Shown here piece by piece: positions 49,529-58,027 of a stretch of DNA of 64,000 nucleotides. Every line of letters starts with the position of its first letter. Within the stretch, counting starts at the first letter, position 1. The stretch comes from Streptomyces thermolilacinus SPC6. Lineage in GTDB: Bacteria > Actinomycetota > Actinomycetes > Streptomycetales > Streptomycetaceae. Made by a program: the position numbers and the translations under genes. The stretch lies in contig NZ_ASHX02000001.1 in assembly GCF_000478605.2 (NCBI RefSeq), positions 5,967,001 through 6,031,000 on the forward strand, written 5' to 3'. The notes beneath the pieces are model-generated. The model was not told the DNA's origin, did not search any database, and saw only the letters and a list, made by a program, of their open reading frames with translations.

Positions 49529-50842
49529 ATGACCTCACCACGCCTTCCCAGGCGGCTCCTGCTGTCCCTCGTCTCGGTGCTCGCCCTCGCGTCGCTGTCC
49601 ACCGGACTGGCGCAGGGCGCCCCCGCCGCCCCGGCCGCTCCCGTGCGCGCGGCGGCCCCCGCCGCCCCCGCGCCGTCCACCGGTCCCGCCGCCCCCGCGG
49701 TCTCCGCGGCCGCCGTCACCTTCTCCGACGACTTCGACGGCCCGGCCGGCGCCGCCGTCGACGGTACGAAGTGGCAGACCGAGACGGGCGACAACGTCTC
49801 CAACCACGAGCGCCAGTACTACACCGCGGGCAACCGCAACGCCGCCCTCGACGGGCAGGGCCACCTCGTCATCACCGCCCGCCGAGAGAACCCCGGCAAC
49901 TATCAGTGCTGGTACGGGCGGTGCGAGTACACGTCGGCCCGGCTCAACACCGCGGGACGGTTCACCACCACGTACGGCCGCGTCGAGGCGCGGATGAAGG
50001 TCCCGCGCGGACAGGGCATGTGGCCGGCGTTCTGGATGCTCGGCAACGACATCGGCCAGGTCGGCTGGCCCGCGTCCGGCGAGATCGACGTCATGGAGAA
50101 CGTCGGCTTCGAACCGTCCACCGTCCACGGCACCCTCCACGGCCCCGGCTACTCCGGCTCCGGCGGCATCGGCGCCGGGTACACCCTGCCCGGCGGCCAG
50201 GCGTTCGCCGACGCCTTCCACACCTTCGCCGTCGACTGGAGCCCGGAGGCGATCACCTGGTCCGTGGACGGCGTCGTCTACCAGCGGCGCACCCCCGCCG
50301 ACCTCGGCGGACGCCAGTGGGTCTTCAACAAGCCGTTCTTCCTGATCGTCAACCTCGCCGTCGGCGGCTACTGGCCCGGGGACCCCGAGGGCAGCACCGT
50401 CTTCCCCCAGCAGCTCCTCGTCGACTACGTCCGCGTCACCACCAACACCGGGCAGCCCTCCGGCGGGCCCATCACCGGCGTCGGCGGCAAGTGCGTGGAC
50501 GTCGCCGGGGCCAACACCGCGAACGGCACCCCCGTACAGCTCTACGACTGCAACGGCACCGCCGCCCAGCGGTGGACCGTCGGCGCCGACGGAACGATCC
50601 GCGCGCTGGGCAAGTGCCTGGACGTGGCATCCGGCGGCACCGCCGACGGCACGCCCGTACAGCTGTGGGACTGCAACGGCACCCCGGCCCAGCAGTGGGC
50701 CGTCCCCGCGGCCCGCGACATCGTCAACCCGCAGGCGAACAAGTGCCTGGACGCCACCGGTGGCAGCTCCGCCAACGGCACCCGCCTCCAGATCTGGACC
50801 TGTACCGGAGCCGCGAACCAGAAATGGACCGTGACCAGATGA
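49529..50842 (+). CDS. Secreted GH16 beta-glucanase with C-terminal ricin-type lectin (CBM13)
   Basis: A 437-residue extracellular enzyme. A signal peptide (residues 1-30, RRLLLSLVSVLALASLSTGL, then AQGA) and an Ala/Pro linker lead to a GH16 domain (about 65-310) with the catalytic EXDXXE in SGEIDVMENVG (nucleophile and acid/base). VTFSDDFDGPAGAAVDGTKW, WPAFWMLGND and FNKPFFLIVNLAVGG support a laminarinase/endo-beta-1,3-glucanase. The C-terminal 125 residues are three ricin repeats with the QxW motifs AAQRWT, AQQWAV, NQKWTV. GAAGGGAGA precedes the ATG. Confidence 0.93.
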   Translation: MTSPRLPRRLLLSLVSVLALASLSTGLAQGAPAAPAAPVRAAAPAAPAPSTGPAAPAVSAAAVTFSDDFDGPAGAAVDGTKWQTETGDNVSNHERQYYTAGNRNAALDGQGHLVITARRENPGNYQCWYGRCEYTSARLNTAGRFTTTYGRVEARMKVPRGQGMWPAFWMLGNDIGQVGWPASGEIDVMENVGFEPSTVHGTLHGPGYSGSGGIGAGYTLPGGQAFADAFHTFAVDWSPEAITWSVDGVVYQRRTPADLGGRQWVFNKPFFLIVNLAVGGYWPGDPEGSTVFPQQLLVDYVRVTTNTGQPSGGPITGVGGKCVDVAGANTANGTPVQLYDCNGTAAQRWTVGADGTIRALGKCLDVASGGTADGTPVQLWDCNGTPAQQWAVPAARDIVNPQANKCLDATGGSSANGTRLQIWTCTGAANQKWTVTR

Positions 50843-50889
50843 CCTGACCGGCAAGGGGACGCCGCCCGACCCGGGTGCCACGATCCGTA

Positions 50890-51035
50890 GGGGTCCGTGT
50901 CCCGCGACCGAGATCCCCAGGGGGCCGTGGGAGCTGCAACGGTCCGTGCCCCGGCGACCCGAGACCCGCAAGGGGCCGTGACTCGACGGCCGAGAGCCGC
51001 AAGGGTCCGTGCCCCGACGGCCGAGAGCCGGCGCC
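50890..51035 (+). repeat. Imperfect 31-base tandem repeats
   Basis: Units beginning GGGGTCCGTG or GGGGCCGTG, with inner CCGAGA, start at about 50890, 50921, 50941, 50972 and 51003. Most are 31 bases apart; one is shortened to 20. They fill the spacer between the glucanase and the helicase leader. Confidence 0.6.
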
Positions 51036-51080
51036 CTGCGCCCCGGGACGAGGGGCGACGGGCTTCCGGCCGCCCGCTGG

Positions 51081-51141
51081 TAAAATGGGAGGCACGCTTC
51101 GACACCGCCGGGGCCCGTACCGCGAGGTACGGGCCCCGGCG
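51081..51141 (+). ncRNA. Helicase 5' leader with promoter -10 and a 16-bp GNRA hairpin
   Basis: TAAAAT (51081-51086) is a good -10, predicting a transcript start near 51093. Thirteen bases later CGCCGGGGCCCGTACC (51106-51121) pairs perfectly over 16 bases with its complement at 51126-51141 around the loop GCGA, a GNRA tetraloop. The stem ends about 22 bases before the Shine-Dalgarno AGGAAGG of the DEAD-box helicase gene. It may be an attenuator or a helicase-target element. Confidence 0.6.
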
Positions 51142-51173
51142 CGTTCCGGGCGCCACATCCAGGAAGGTTCCCC

Positions 51174-52493
51174 ATGAACGCGAAGCCGCCCACCCAGTCC
51201 TTCGACGCGCTCGGCCTCCCCGCGCCGCTCCTGAAGACGATGACCGGTCTCGGCGTGAAGGAACCCTTCCCGATCCAGGCCGCCACCCTGCCCGACGCCC
51301 TCGCCGGGCGCGACATCCTCGGCCGCGCCCGCACCGGCTCCGGCAAGACGCTCGCCTTCGGTCTCGCCCTGCTCGCCCGTACGGCGGGACTGCGCGCCGA
51401 GCCGAAGCGGCCGCTCGCCCTCGTCCTCGTACCGACCCGGGAACTCGCCCAGCAGGTCGGCGACGCCCTGGAGCCGTACGCGCGGGCGCTGGGCGTGCGC
51501 CTCGCGACGGCCGTCGGCGGCCTGTCGATCAACCGGCAGTCGGCCGAGCTGAAGGCGGGGGCCGACGTGCTCATCGCGACGCCGGGCCGCCTGGCCGACC
51601 TCGTGTCGCGCAGGTACTGCCACCTCGGCCAGGTGCGGATCACCGTCCTGGACGAGGCGGACCAGATGTGCGACCTGGGCTTCCTGCCGCAGGTCTCGGA
51701 GATCGTCGGCCAGGTGCGCCCCGACGGGCAGCGCCTGCTGTTCTCGGCCACGCTCGACGGCGCCGTCGACCAGCTCGTACGCGACCACCTGCGCGACCCG
51801 CTGCTCGTCTCGGTCGACGCGGTGACCGGCCCGGTCGAGACGATGGAACACCACGTCCTGAACGTCCACCCCGCCGACAAGTACGCCACCGCGACGGAGA
51901 TCGCCGCCCGGGACGGCAGGGTCCTGATGTTCCTGGACACCAAGGCGGGCGTGGACCGCTTCACCCGCCACCTGCGCGACAGCGGCGTACGGGCCGCCGC
52001 CCTGCACAGCGGCAAGTCGCAGCCGCAGCGCACCCACACGCTCGCCCAGTTCAAGGAGGGCGCGGTCACCGTGCTGGTCGCCACCAACGTGGCGGCGCGC
52101 GGCATCCACATCGACGCGCTCGACCTCGTCGTCAACGTCGATCCGCCCGCCGACGCGAAGGACTACCTGCACCGCGGCGGCCGCACGGCCCGCGCGGGCG
52201 AGTCCGGCAACGTCGTCACCCTCGTCACTCCCGACCAGCGCCGCGACGTCAACCGGATGATGACCGAAGCCGGTATCCGCCCGACCGTCACCCAGGTGCG
52301 CTCCGGCGAGGCGCGGCTGACCGCCATCACCGGCGCGAAGCGCCCGCCGGCCGCGGCGAAGACGTCCGGCGGCAACGCCCCCTTCCGCGGCCTCGGCGCC
52401 CGCCCGGGCCGCGCCAAGGAGTCCCGCAAGACGTCCGAGGCCCGCAAGGCCGCCGAAGCCCGCGCGGCGGCCCGAGTCCGCCGCGCCCGCTGA
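51174..52493 (+). CDS. DEAD-box RNA helicase
   Basis: A 439-residue ATP-dependent RNA helicase. Q motif (FPIQAATLPDAL), Walker A ARTGSGKT, motif Ia PTRELAQQ, GG, TPGR, motif II VLDEADQM, motif III SAT, motif V TNVAARGIHI and motif VI HRGGRTARAG are all in order. After the helicase core (to about residue 370) there is a basic Arg/Lys/Ala tail (KESRKTSEARKAAEARAAAR) typical of RNA-binding extensions. AGGAAGG lies before the ATG. The stable leader hairpin suggests it may regulate its own expression. Confidence 0.95.
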   Translation: MNAKPPTQSFDALGLPAPLLKTMTGLGVKEPFPIQAATLPDALAGRDILGRARTGSGKTLAFGLALLARTAGLRAEPKRPLALVLVPTRELAQQVGDALEPYARALGVRLATAVGGLSINRQSAELKAGADVLIATPGRLADLVSRRYCHLGQVRITVLDEADQMCDLGFLPQVSEIVGQVRPDGQRLLFSATLDGAVDQLVRDHLRDPLLVSVDAVTGPVETMEHHVLNVHPADKYATATEIAARDGRVLMFLDTKAGVDRFTRHLRDSGVRAAALHSGKSQPQRTHTLAQFKEGAVTVLVATNVAARGIHIDALDLVVNVDPPADAKDYLHRGGRTARAGESGNVVTLVTPDQRRDVNRMMTEAGIRPTVTQVRSGEARLTAITGAKRPPAAAKTSGGNAPFRGLGARPGRAKESRKTSEARKAAEARAAARVRRAR

Positions 52494-53041
52494 CCCCGGA
52501 GCCGCGCGGCCCGGCCCCGGCCACCCGGCCCGGGAGTACCAGCCCCCGGGAGCCACGAGGCCCGGAAGCCCAGCCCCCGGAGCCCTGGTCCCCGGCCGGC
52601 TCGCCGCCGCCCGCCGCCCGGGCGGGCCAACCCGACGGGCCGGCCGGGCCCGGCGCCGGGCACAAGACCCACTCGCTCGGCCACTGGAGGAAGCCCTCCC
52701 CGGCCTTGTGGGTTCCCGACGTGACGACGACGGCACGCCCCTGATCAGGTGCGCGGACGCGGCGGCGATCGCGTACGTCCACATGGCCTCCCGGTCGCCG
52801 ACCATGCGGTACCTGCCCCGCAGAGGCGGGATCACGGCCGGGTGACCGACTGGGTCCGGGACGACCCGCTCTGGCGGTGCCGCGTCCGGGCCGCGGTGCG
52901 CGACTCAGAACACCGCCGCCCGCGCGTTCCACGAGCGCCACGGGTCATCGTCCTCGACACCAGCGACGACACCCGCAACATGGAGAACCTCCCCATACTG
53001 CCCAGCGGCGTGATCGTCGCGTCCCTGAGAACCGGTCGGAG
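52494..53041. other. Gene-free stretch between the two helicases
   Basis: About 550 bases between convergent helicase genes. Frames here are open on both strands, but none starts well or resembles a family I know. The first half is rich in CCGGG and AGCCCC repeats. It may be gene debris. Confidence 0.4.
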
Positions 53042-54754
53042 TCAGTCGCCGGGGTCCGTGCGGATCGTGAGGAGGTCGCTGTCCGTGACGGCGGACAGGG
53101 ACAGGGTGCGGTAGCCCATGGAGTCGAAGAGGACCGTGATGCGGTCGCCCTCCTCGTTCATCACCATCCCGTCACCCCACTCGCGGTGCCGGACGCGGGT
53201 CCCGGCGGGGTACTCGGCGGCCGCCGGGTGCTCGGGCGGGGCGTCGCCCGTCTCCGTGACGCCCTCGGTGGGCGTACCGGCGGCCGGGTCGGGGGACTCC
53301 TCGGCGCGGCACGTGTCGCAGTTGCCGCAGCGCCCCTCGTACTCCTCACCGAAGTAGCCGAGCAGGAAGCGGCGGCGGCAGCCCGGCGTATCGGCGTACG
53401 CCCGCATCATCTCCAGGCGCGACTCCTCCAGCCGCTTCCGCGCCCGCGCCGTCCGCGCCGCCTGCTCCGTGGCGTCGTCGGCCGACACGCCGGGCTCGGG
53501 CCGCACCTGCCCCGCCTCGTCGGTGCGTACGGCACCGGCCTGCTCCAGCAGGTTGGCGGCGGCCGTCACCCGGCGGCGCGACAGGTCCGTCTCGGCGCCG
53601 AGCTCGTCCAGCCCCACGGGCCCGCCGCTGTCGTGGACCGCCTCCGCGACCTCGCCGAGGGTCTCCTCGTCCGGCGTGCGTGTGGCGAACATCCGCTGGA
53701 GGCCGCTGTCGCCCGGCCGGTAGTGGAGGACGGCCACCGCCGGTTCGCCGTCGCGGCCCGCACGGCCGATCTCCTGGTAGTAGGCGTCCAGGGAACCGGG
53801 CAGCGCCGCGTGCAGCACGAACCGTACGTCCTCCTTGTCGATGCCCATCCCGAACGCCGACGTGGCGACGACGACGACGTCCGCGTCCCCGGCGAGGAAC
53901 GCGTCATGGACCCGCGACCGCTCTCCCGCGGGCAGCCCGGCGTGGTACGCGGCGGCCGACAGGCCCAGCCCGGCCAGCTCGGCCGCGTACTCCTCGGCGT
54001 CCCGGCGCGTCGCCGTGTACACGATGCCGGGCTTGGCCTCAGCGGCCGCCCGCTCCACCACCGCGCGGCGCCGGTCCGCGTCGTCGGCGAAGCGGCGCAC
54101 CTCCAGGGTGATGTTCGGCCGGTCGAACCCGGCGACGACCTGCGCGGCGTCGTCGCCCATCTCCAGCCGCCGCACGATCTCCTCCCGCACCGGCGGGGAC
54201 GCGGTGGCGGTCAGGGCCAGCACCGTCGGCCCGCCCACGCGCCGGACCGCGTGCGCGAGGCGCAGGTAGTCCGGGCGGAAGTCGTGGCCCCAGGCGGCGA
54301 CGCACTGCGCCTCGTCCACGACGAACAGCGACGGCCCGGCCTCCGCCAGACGCTCCAGCACCTCGTCCTTCGCGAGCTGCTCGGGCGACAGGAACAGGAA
54401 CTCGGCGTCCCCGTGCCGTACGGCCTCCCACGCCGCCTTCGTCTCGCCGGAACCCTGCGCCGAGTTGACGGCGACCGCCTCCGGGCCGCCGTGACCGGGC
54501 AGTCCGGCGATCTGGTCCCGCTGGAGGGCGATCAGCGGGGACACCACGACGGTGGGCCCGGCCAGCACCGTCCCCGCCACCTGGTACACCGCCGACTTGC
54601 CCGCCCCGGTCGGCATGACCACAAGCGTGTCGCGGCCCGCGAGCACCGCCTCCATGGCGGTCAGCTGCCCCGGCCGCAGGCTGTCCCAGCCGAACACGTC
54701 GGCGGCGGTCCTGGTCAGAAGCTCCGGGGCGCCTTCGGCGCGCTGTGCTTGCAT
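53042..54754 (-). CDS. RecQ-family ATP-dependent DNA helicase
   Basis: A 570-residue 3'-5' DNA helicase. Walker A MPTGAGKS, PLIALQRDQI, motif II VVDEAQCVAAWGHDFRPDYL, motif III LTATASP, motif V TSAFGMGIDKEDVRFVLH and motif VI YYQEIGRAGRDG are in order. A zinc subdomain follows (CRRRFLLGYFGEEYEGRCGN, CDTC). The DEAH box of RecQ reads DEAQ. The C-terminal 70 residues (HREWGDGMVMNEEGDRITVL) resemble a small SH3-like DNA-binding module; no HRDC domain is seen. GAGGA precedes the ATG at 54754. Confidence 0.92.
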   Translation of the reverse strand: MQAQRAEGAPELLTRTAADVFGWDSLRPGQLTAMEAVLAGRDTLVVMPTGAGKSAVYQVAGTVLAGPTVVVSPLIALQRDQIAGLPGHGGPEAVAVNSAQGSGETKAAWEAVRHGDAEFLFLSPEQLAKDEVLERLAEAGPSLFVVDEAQCVAAWGHDFRPDYLRLAHAVRRVGGPTVLALTATASPPVREEIVRRLEMGDDAAQVVAGFDRPNITLEVRRFADDADRRRAVVERAAAEAKPGIVYTATRRDAEEYAAELAGLGLSAAAYHAGLPAGERSRVHDAFLAGDADVVVVATSAFGMGIDKEDVRFVLHAALPGSLDAYYQEIGRAGRDGEPAVAVLHYRPGDSGLQRMFATRTPDEETLGEVAEAVHDSGGPVGLDELGAETDLSRRRVTAAANLLEQAGAVRTDEAGQVRPEPGVSADDATEQAARTARARKRLEESRLEMMRAYADTPGCRRRFLLGYFGEEYEGRCGNCDTCRAEESPDPAAGTPTEGVTETGDAPPEHPAAAEYPAGTRVRHREWGDGMVMNEEGDRITVLFDSMGYRTLSLSAVTDSDLLTIRTDPGD

Positions 54755-55207
54755 GGTCGTCCTCAAACGTCGGCGGTCGGGGTGGTCCGAGTGGGCTCTC
54801 CGGACCTCCGGGTGGTCCGGGTCTCCGGGGTCCGCGTCTCCGGGGGTCCGGATGGAGCGGTGGACCGTGCGGTGGGGCCGGTGCGTGCGTGGCGTGGGCC
54901 TGGGGAGCGCCCGCCCGGCTTCCGGGGCGCTCCACCGCAGGTGGCGGCGACCCGTGGCCGGGACCGCCTCCCGCTCCTCTCCGACTACCCCGCTTTCCCC
55001 GGCCGCCCCACCGGAACCCCCGGACAGCCGCGCCCCGCCCGTACCGGGCTGGGCGCCCGGCCGCACCGGCTCAGGCTGCCCGTACCCCCCAGCCGCGCCG
55101 GCGCCGCCCCCCCGCTCGCCCAGCAGGGCCGTGTCGGCCACCCGTAGGCGTCCGGCCGGTGCGGCACCGGCCCGCTGTACCGGCGCCCGCCCGCACCGGC
55201 CCCCGGC
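54755..55207. other. Gene-free spacer upstream of recQ-like gene
   Basis: About 450 bases. The first 110 carry GGTCCG and GTCTCCGG repeats; the rest is GC-rich with no supported gene. It must include the recQ-like promoter, but I cannot place it. Confidence 0.35.
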
Positions 55208-55681
55208 TCAAGCGCCCGGCCGACGGGGCTCCCTCAGGGCGGCGAGGACGGCTGCCGCCTCGTGCAGGGCGTCCTCGAGGACCGACGGGTCGTTGAGGGT
55301 GCCGCTGCCGTCGGGCGGTACGAGCCACCGCATCCCGTCGGAGGCCCGGCCCGGCCTGGGCACCACGACCCACGTCCCCGCCCCCGCGCAGCGCACCCCC
55401 GTTCCGACCCAGTGCTCGGCCGTCGCCGGCGGCACGAAGAAGCCGATACGGGTACCCCCGACATCGGCGAGCACCGGGCCCGGCCGCTCGACGCGGCGCG
55501 CGAGCACGTCGAACGCCGGGTAGCCGAGCCGGCCCGGGACGAGCAGCACGTCCCACCGCTTCCCGGCGGGCAGCAGTAGGGCCTTGAAGGGGTTGTCCTC
55601 CCAGGCCCGGCGGCAGCCCAGCGGGTCGGGCGCGACCGCCGCCAGCCACTCCACCGCTGCCCCGGTCGTCGAATCCGTCAC
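55208..55681 (-). CDS. Conserved actinobacterial protein of unknown function
   Basis: A 157-residue protein: AVEWLAAVAPDPLGCRRAWE, DNPFKALLLPAGKRWDVLLV, PAFDVLARRVERPGPVLADV, TRIGFFVPPATAEHWVGTGV, GAGTWVVVPRPGRASDGMRW. The pattern is a compact alpha/beta domain that I recall from Streptomyces proteins sometimes labelled as related to the primase/polymerase N-terminal domain; catalytic residues of a primase are not evident, so I leave the function open. GTG 55681 has AAGGAG about nine bases upstream. Confidence 0.7.
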   Translation of the reverse strand: MTDSTTGAAVEWLAAVAPDPLGCRRAWEDNPFKALLLPAGKRWDVLLVPGRLGYPAFDVLARRVERPGPVLADVGGTRIGFFVPPATAEHWVGTGVRCAGAGTWVVVPRPGRASDGMRWLVPPDGSGTLNDPSVLEDALHEAAAVLAALREPRRPGA

Positions 55682-55873
55682 GGCACCTGTCTCCTTCGCT
55701 GTACGGGCCGCTGTTCGCGGCGTCACGGTGGAGAGCGGGCGGGGCCCTGCCCGTGACGCGGGTCCGGCGCGATTGCCCCATTCGGAGCAGCGCCCCGCCC
55801 GCTCGGAGAGGCCGAGCGGGCGGGGCGGCGACGGGCGGCGAGAACACACCGGTGGCATTGCGCGGCTGCGCAA

Positions 55874-55907
55874 GTGGCCCACGCACAAGGCGCCGCATTG
55901 GCCTACG
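55874..55907 (+). promoter_or_regulatory. Direct repeats upstream of an MFS gene
   Basis: TGGCCCACGC and TGGCCTACGC (one mismatch) lie 24 bases apart, 30-70 bases before the ATG at 55941. They could bind a tandem-site regulator. No regulator gene is adjacent. Confidence 0.35.
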
Positions 55908-55927
55908 CGCGAGGGCCGGCGTCTGCG

Positions 55928-55933
55928 TACCGT
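55928..55933 (+). promoter_or_regulatory. -10 box of a leaderless start for the MFS gene
   Basis: TACCGT lies seven bases before the ATG at 55941, with no Shine-Dalgarno. Confidence 0.45.
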
Positions 55934-55940
55934 CACCGGC

Positions 55941-57167
55941 ATGCCCCACCTGCTGCCGCCCGCCGGACCACAACGGACCCTCGCACTCGCCCAGTTCGGC
56001 AACTCCGTCGGCGACGGCGCGTACTACGTCACCTCGGCGCTCTACTTCACGCACGTCGTCGGTCTCCCACCCACCAGGATCGGTCTCGGCCTCACCCTCG
56101 CCTGGGCCGTCGGCTCGGTCGTCGGGGTTCCGCTCGGCCGGATCGCGGACCGCCGGGGGCCGCGCGGCACGGCCGTACTGCTCGCCCTCGCGACCGGCGC
56201 GGCGGTCGCGTCCTTCCTGGTCGTACGGGGTTTCCTGCCGTTCCTCGCGGCCGCCTGCCTCTACGCCACCGCCCAGTCGGGCCTCGCCGCCGCCCGTCAG
56301 GCGCTGCTCGCCGGGCTGGTCGCCCAGCGGGAGCGAACGGGGGCGCTCGCCCATCTGCAGTCCACGCTCAACGCGGGCCTCGCTGTCGGCGCCGGACTCG
56401 GCGGCCTGGCGCTCTCCGCCGGTACCAGGTCCGCGTACCTGGCGGTCTTCGCGGTGGACGCCCTGAGCTTCGTGCTGTGCGCGCTCGTCCTGCTGCGGCT
56501 CCCGGCCGTCGCCCCGGCGACCGCGCTCCCGGGCACCGGGCTTGAAGTCCTCCGGGACCGGCCGTACGCCGCCGTCACCCTCGTCAACACCGTGCTCCTG
56601 CTGCGGATGCCGCTGCTCAGCCTCGGACTGCCGCTGTGGATCGCCGGGCGCACCGGCGCCCCCGAGTGGCTCGTCTCCGTGCTGTTCATCCTCAACACCG
56701 TTGCCGTGATGATCTTCCAGGTCCGCACAGCCCGCTCGGTCACCGGCCTCGGCTCGGCGGCCCGCGCCATCCGCCGGTCCGGCCTCCTCATGCTCCTCAC
56801 CTGTGCGACCTTCGCCCTTTCGGCGGGCACCGCGCCGTGGGTGGCGGTTGGCGTCCTGGTCGGCGGCTCGGTCCTGCTGGTCGCCGCCGAGATGCTGCAG
56901 TCCGCGGGCTCCTGGCAGATCGGCTTCGACCTGGCGCCGGCCGGACGCGTCGGCGAGTACCAGGGGTTCTTCGGCGTGGGCGTCACGGTCGCCCGGACGC
57001 TGGGGCCGCTGCTGCTGACCGCGCTGCTCATGGGCATGGGCACGGCGGGGTGGCTGCTGCTCGGCGGGCTGTTCCTGGCCGCGTCATGGGCGATGGGCCC
57101 GGTGACCCGCTGGGCGGCGGCGACCCGCCGCGAACCGGCCGACACGGCGGCCCCGACCCCCGTCTGA
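55941..57167 (+). CDS. MFS transporter (12 helices)
   Basis: A 408-residue major facilitator protein. LPPTRIGLGLTLAWAVGSVV and PLGRIADRRGPRGTAVLLAL form the first-half helices with motif A (GRIADRRGPR). GLAAARQALLAGLVAQRERT is the typical helix 4-5 region, and the second half repeats the fold. It resembles DHA1 exporters. The ATG at 55941 appears leaderless; the longer frame upstream runs into the opposite-strand gene. Substrate unknown. Direct repeats upstream may be operators. Confidence 0.88.
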   Translation: MPHLLPPAGPQRTLALAQFGNSVGDGAYYVTSALYFTHVVGLPPTRIGLGLTLAWAVGSVVGVPLGRIADRRGPRGTAVLLALATGAAVASFLVVRGFLPFLAAACLYATAQSGLAAARQALLAGLVAQRERTGALAHLQSTLNAGLAVGAGLGGLALSAGTRSAYLAVFAVDALSFVLCALVLLRLPAVAPATALPGTGLEVLRDRPYAAVTLVNTVLLLRMPLLSLGLPLWIAGRTGAPEWLVSVLFILNTVAVMIFQVRTARSVTGLGSAARAIRRSGLLMLLTCATFALSAGTAPWVAVGVLVGGSVLLVAAEMLQSAGSWQIGFDLAPAGRVGEYQGFFGVGVTVARTLGPLLLTALLMGMGTAGWLLLGGLFLAASWAMGPVTRWAAATRREPADTAAPTPV

Positions 57168-57203
57168 CGCGCGACGCGGCCACCTGGCCCAGCGGGGTAC
57201 AGG

Positions 57204-57422
57204 TCAGCCGCCGCGCAGGCCCTCGCACTCGACGCGCAGGTGCGGCCACGCCCCGCACAGCCGTGCCAGGCCGTCGGCCGTCCACGGGGTGGCGGCCGCG
57301 TGCAGGGGCCCGGGCAGGGAGCCCGGACGGATCGCTGCGGATGTGCGACAGGTGGCCGGTGTCCACGGTGCTCCCAGTCGTGGGTGGTGTTGCGCCAGGG
57401 CGCCGGTGATCCGCTCATCGGC
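57204..57422 (-). pseudogene. C-terminal relic of an unidentified protein
   Basis: The last roughly 45 codons before the TGA at 57204-57206 have good codon bias (GPLHAAATPWTADGLARLCG, AWPHLRVECEGLRGG). Upstream the bias decays and the frame changes (GHLSHIRSDPSG appears in another frame). No start is present. I do not recognise the family. Confidence 0.4.
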
Positions 57423-57469
57423 CCATGGTCCGTCCGCCCGCCCCGCGTGCCCGTACGGCTGCGGCGTGG

Positions 57470-57862
57470 TCAGGGATGCCCGGTGGGCGTTCCCTGGTTG
57501 TGGAACATCTGCCACCGCCCCGGCGACACCCGGCGCCACAGCGAAGTCCGGTGTGACCAGCGGCCGTTGATCCGCGCGGTGTACTTCAGCATCACCAGCC
57601 CGTCGGCCAGGCGCACTCCGCGCATCCGCTCGATCCGGATCGGCTCGCCCTCCGGGTCGGTGTACGCGGCGACGCGCTCGGCGGTGCCCTCGAACACGAC
57701 CTCCACACCGGAGGCGCCGAACTCGTGGAAATCGGGTGCGAGGTACCGCCTCAGCCGGCCGGCGTCCGCCCGGCACGCGGGCGTCAGCGTCTCCAGTTCG
57801 GCGGCCAGGGCCTCGGTGACCTGCGGGTCCTCGCCGCCGGTGCATGCAACGGTGTTCGTCAT
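57470..57862 (-). CDS. SnoaL/NTF2-like DUF4440 protein
   Basis: A 130-residue cone-fold protein. ALAAELETLTPACRADAGRL, RRYLAPDFHEFGASGVEVVF, LADGLVMLKYTARINGRWSH, RTSLWRRVSPGRWQMFHNQG follow the order of DUF4440/SnoaL domains: helix pair, then a curved sheet ending in the WQMFHNQ strand. These proteins bind small hydrophobic molecules or act as isomerases; the role here is unknown. ATG 57862 was chosen over GTG 57880. Confidence 0.82.
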   Translation of the reverse strand: MTNTVACTGGEDPQVTEALAAELETLTPACRADAGRLRRYLAPDFHEFGASGVEVVFEGTAERVAAYTDPEGEPIRIERMRGVRLADGLVMLKYTARINGRWSHRTSLWRRVSPGRWQMFHNQGTPTGHP

Positions 57863-58027
57863 GCGCCCCAGGTGTACCACCCGAGTCGGCGCCGCCGCTC
57901 GGAGAATCCGGTGCCGGTCCCGTGCGGTGGACGGTCAGGTGCTCCGAAGCCGGTGGTCCCGCCAGGCCACTTGTCGGTGGCGGTCCCTACCGTGTTCCTC
58001 GGGTTCGGACAGAGCGGACGGTGACGC

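Noticed and set aside
52749..53114. Open frame between the helicase genes on the plus strand
   Set aside because: No ribosome-binding site, no recognisable domain, and it overlaps the end of the RecQ-like gene on the other strand.
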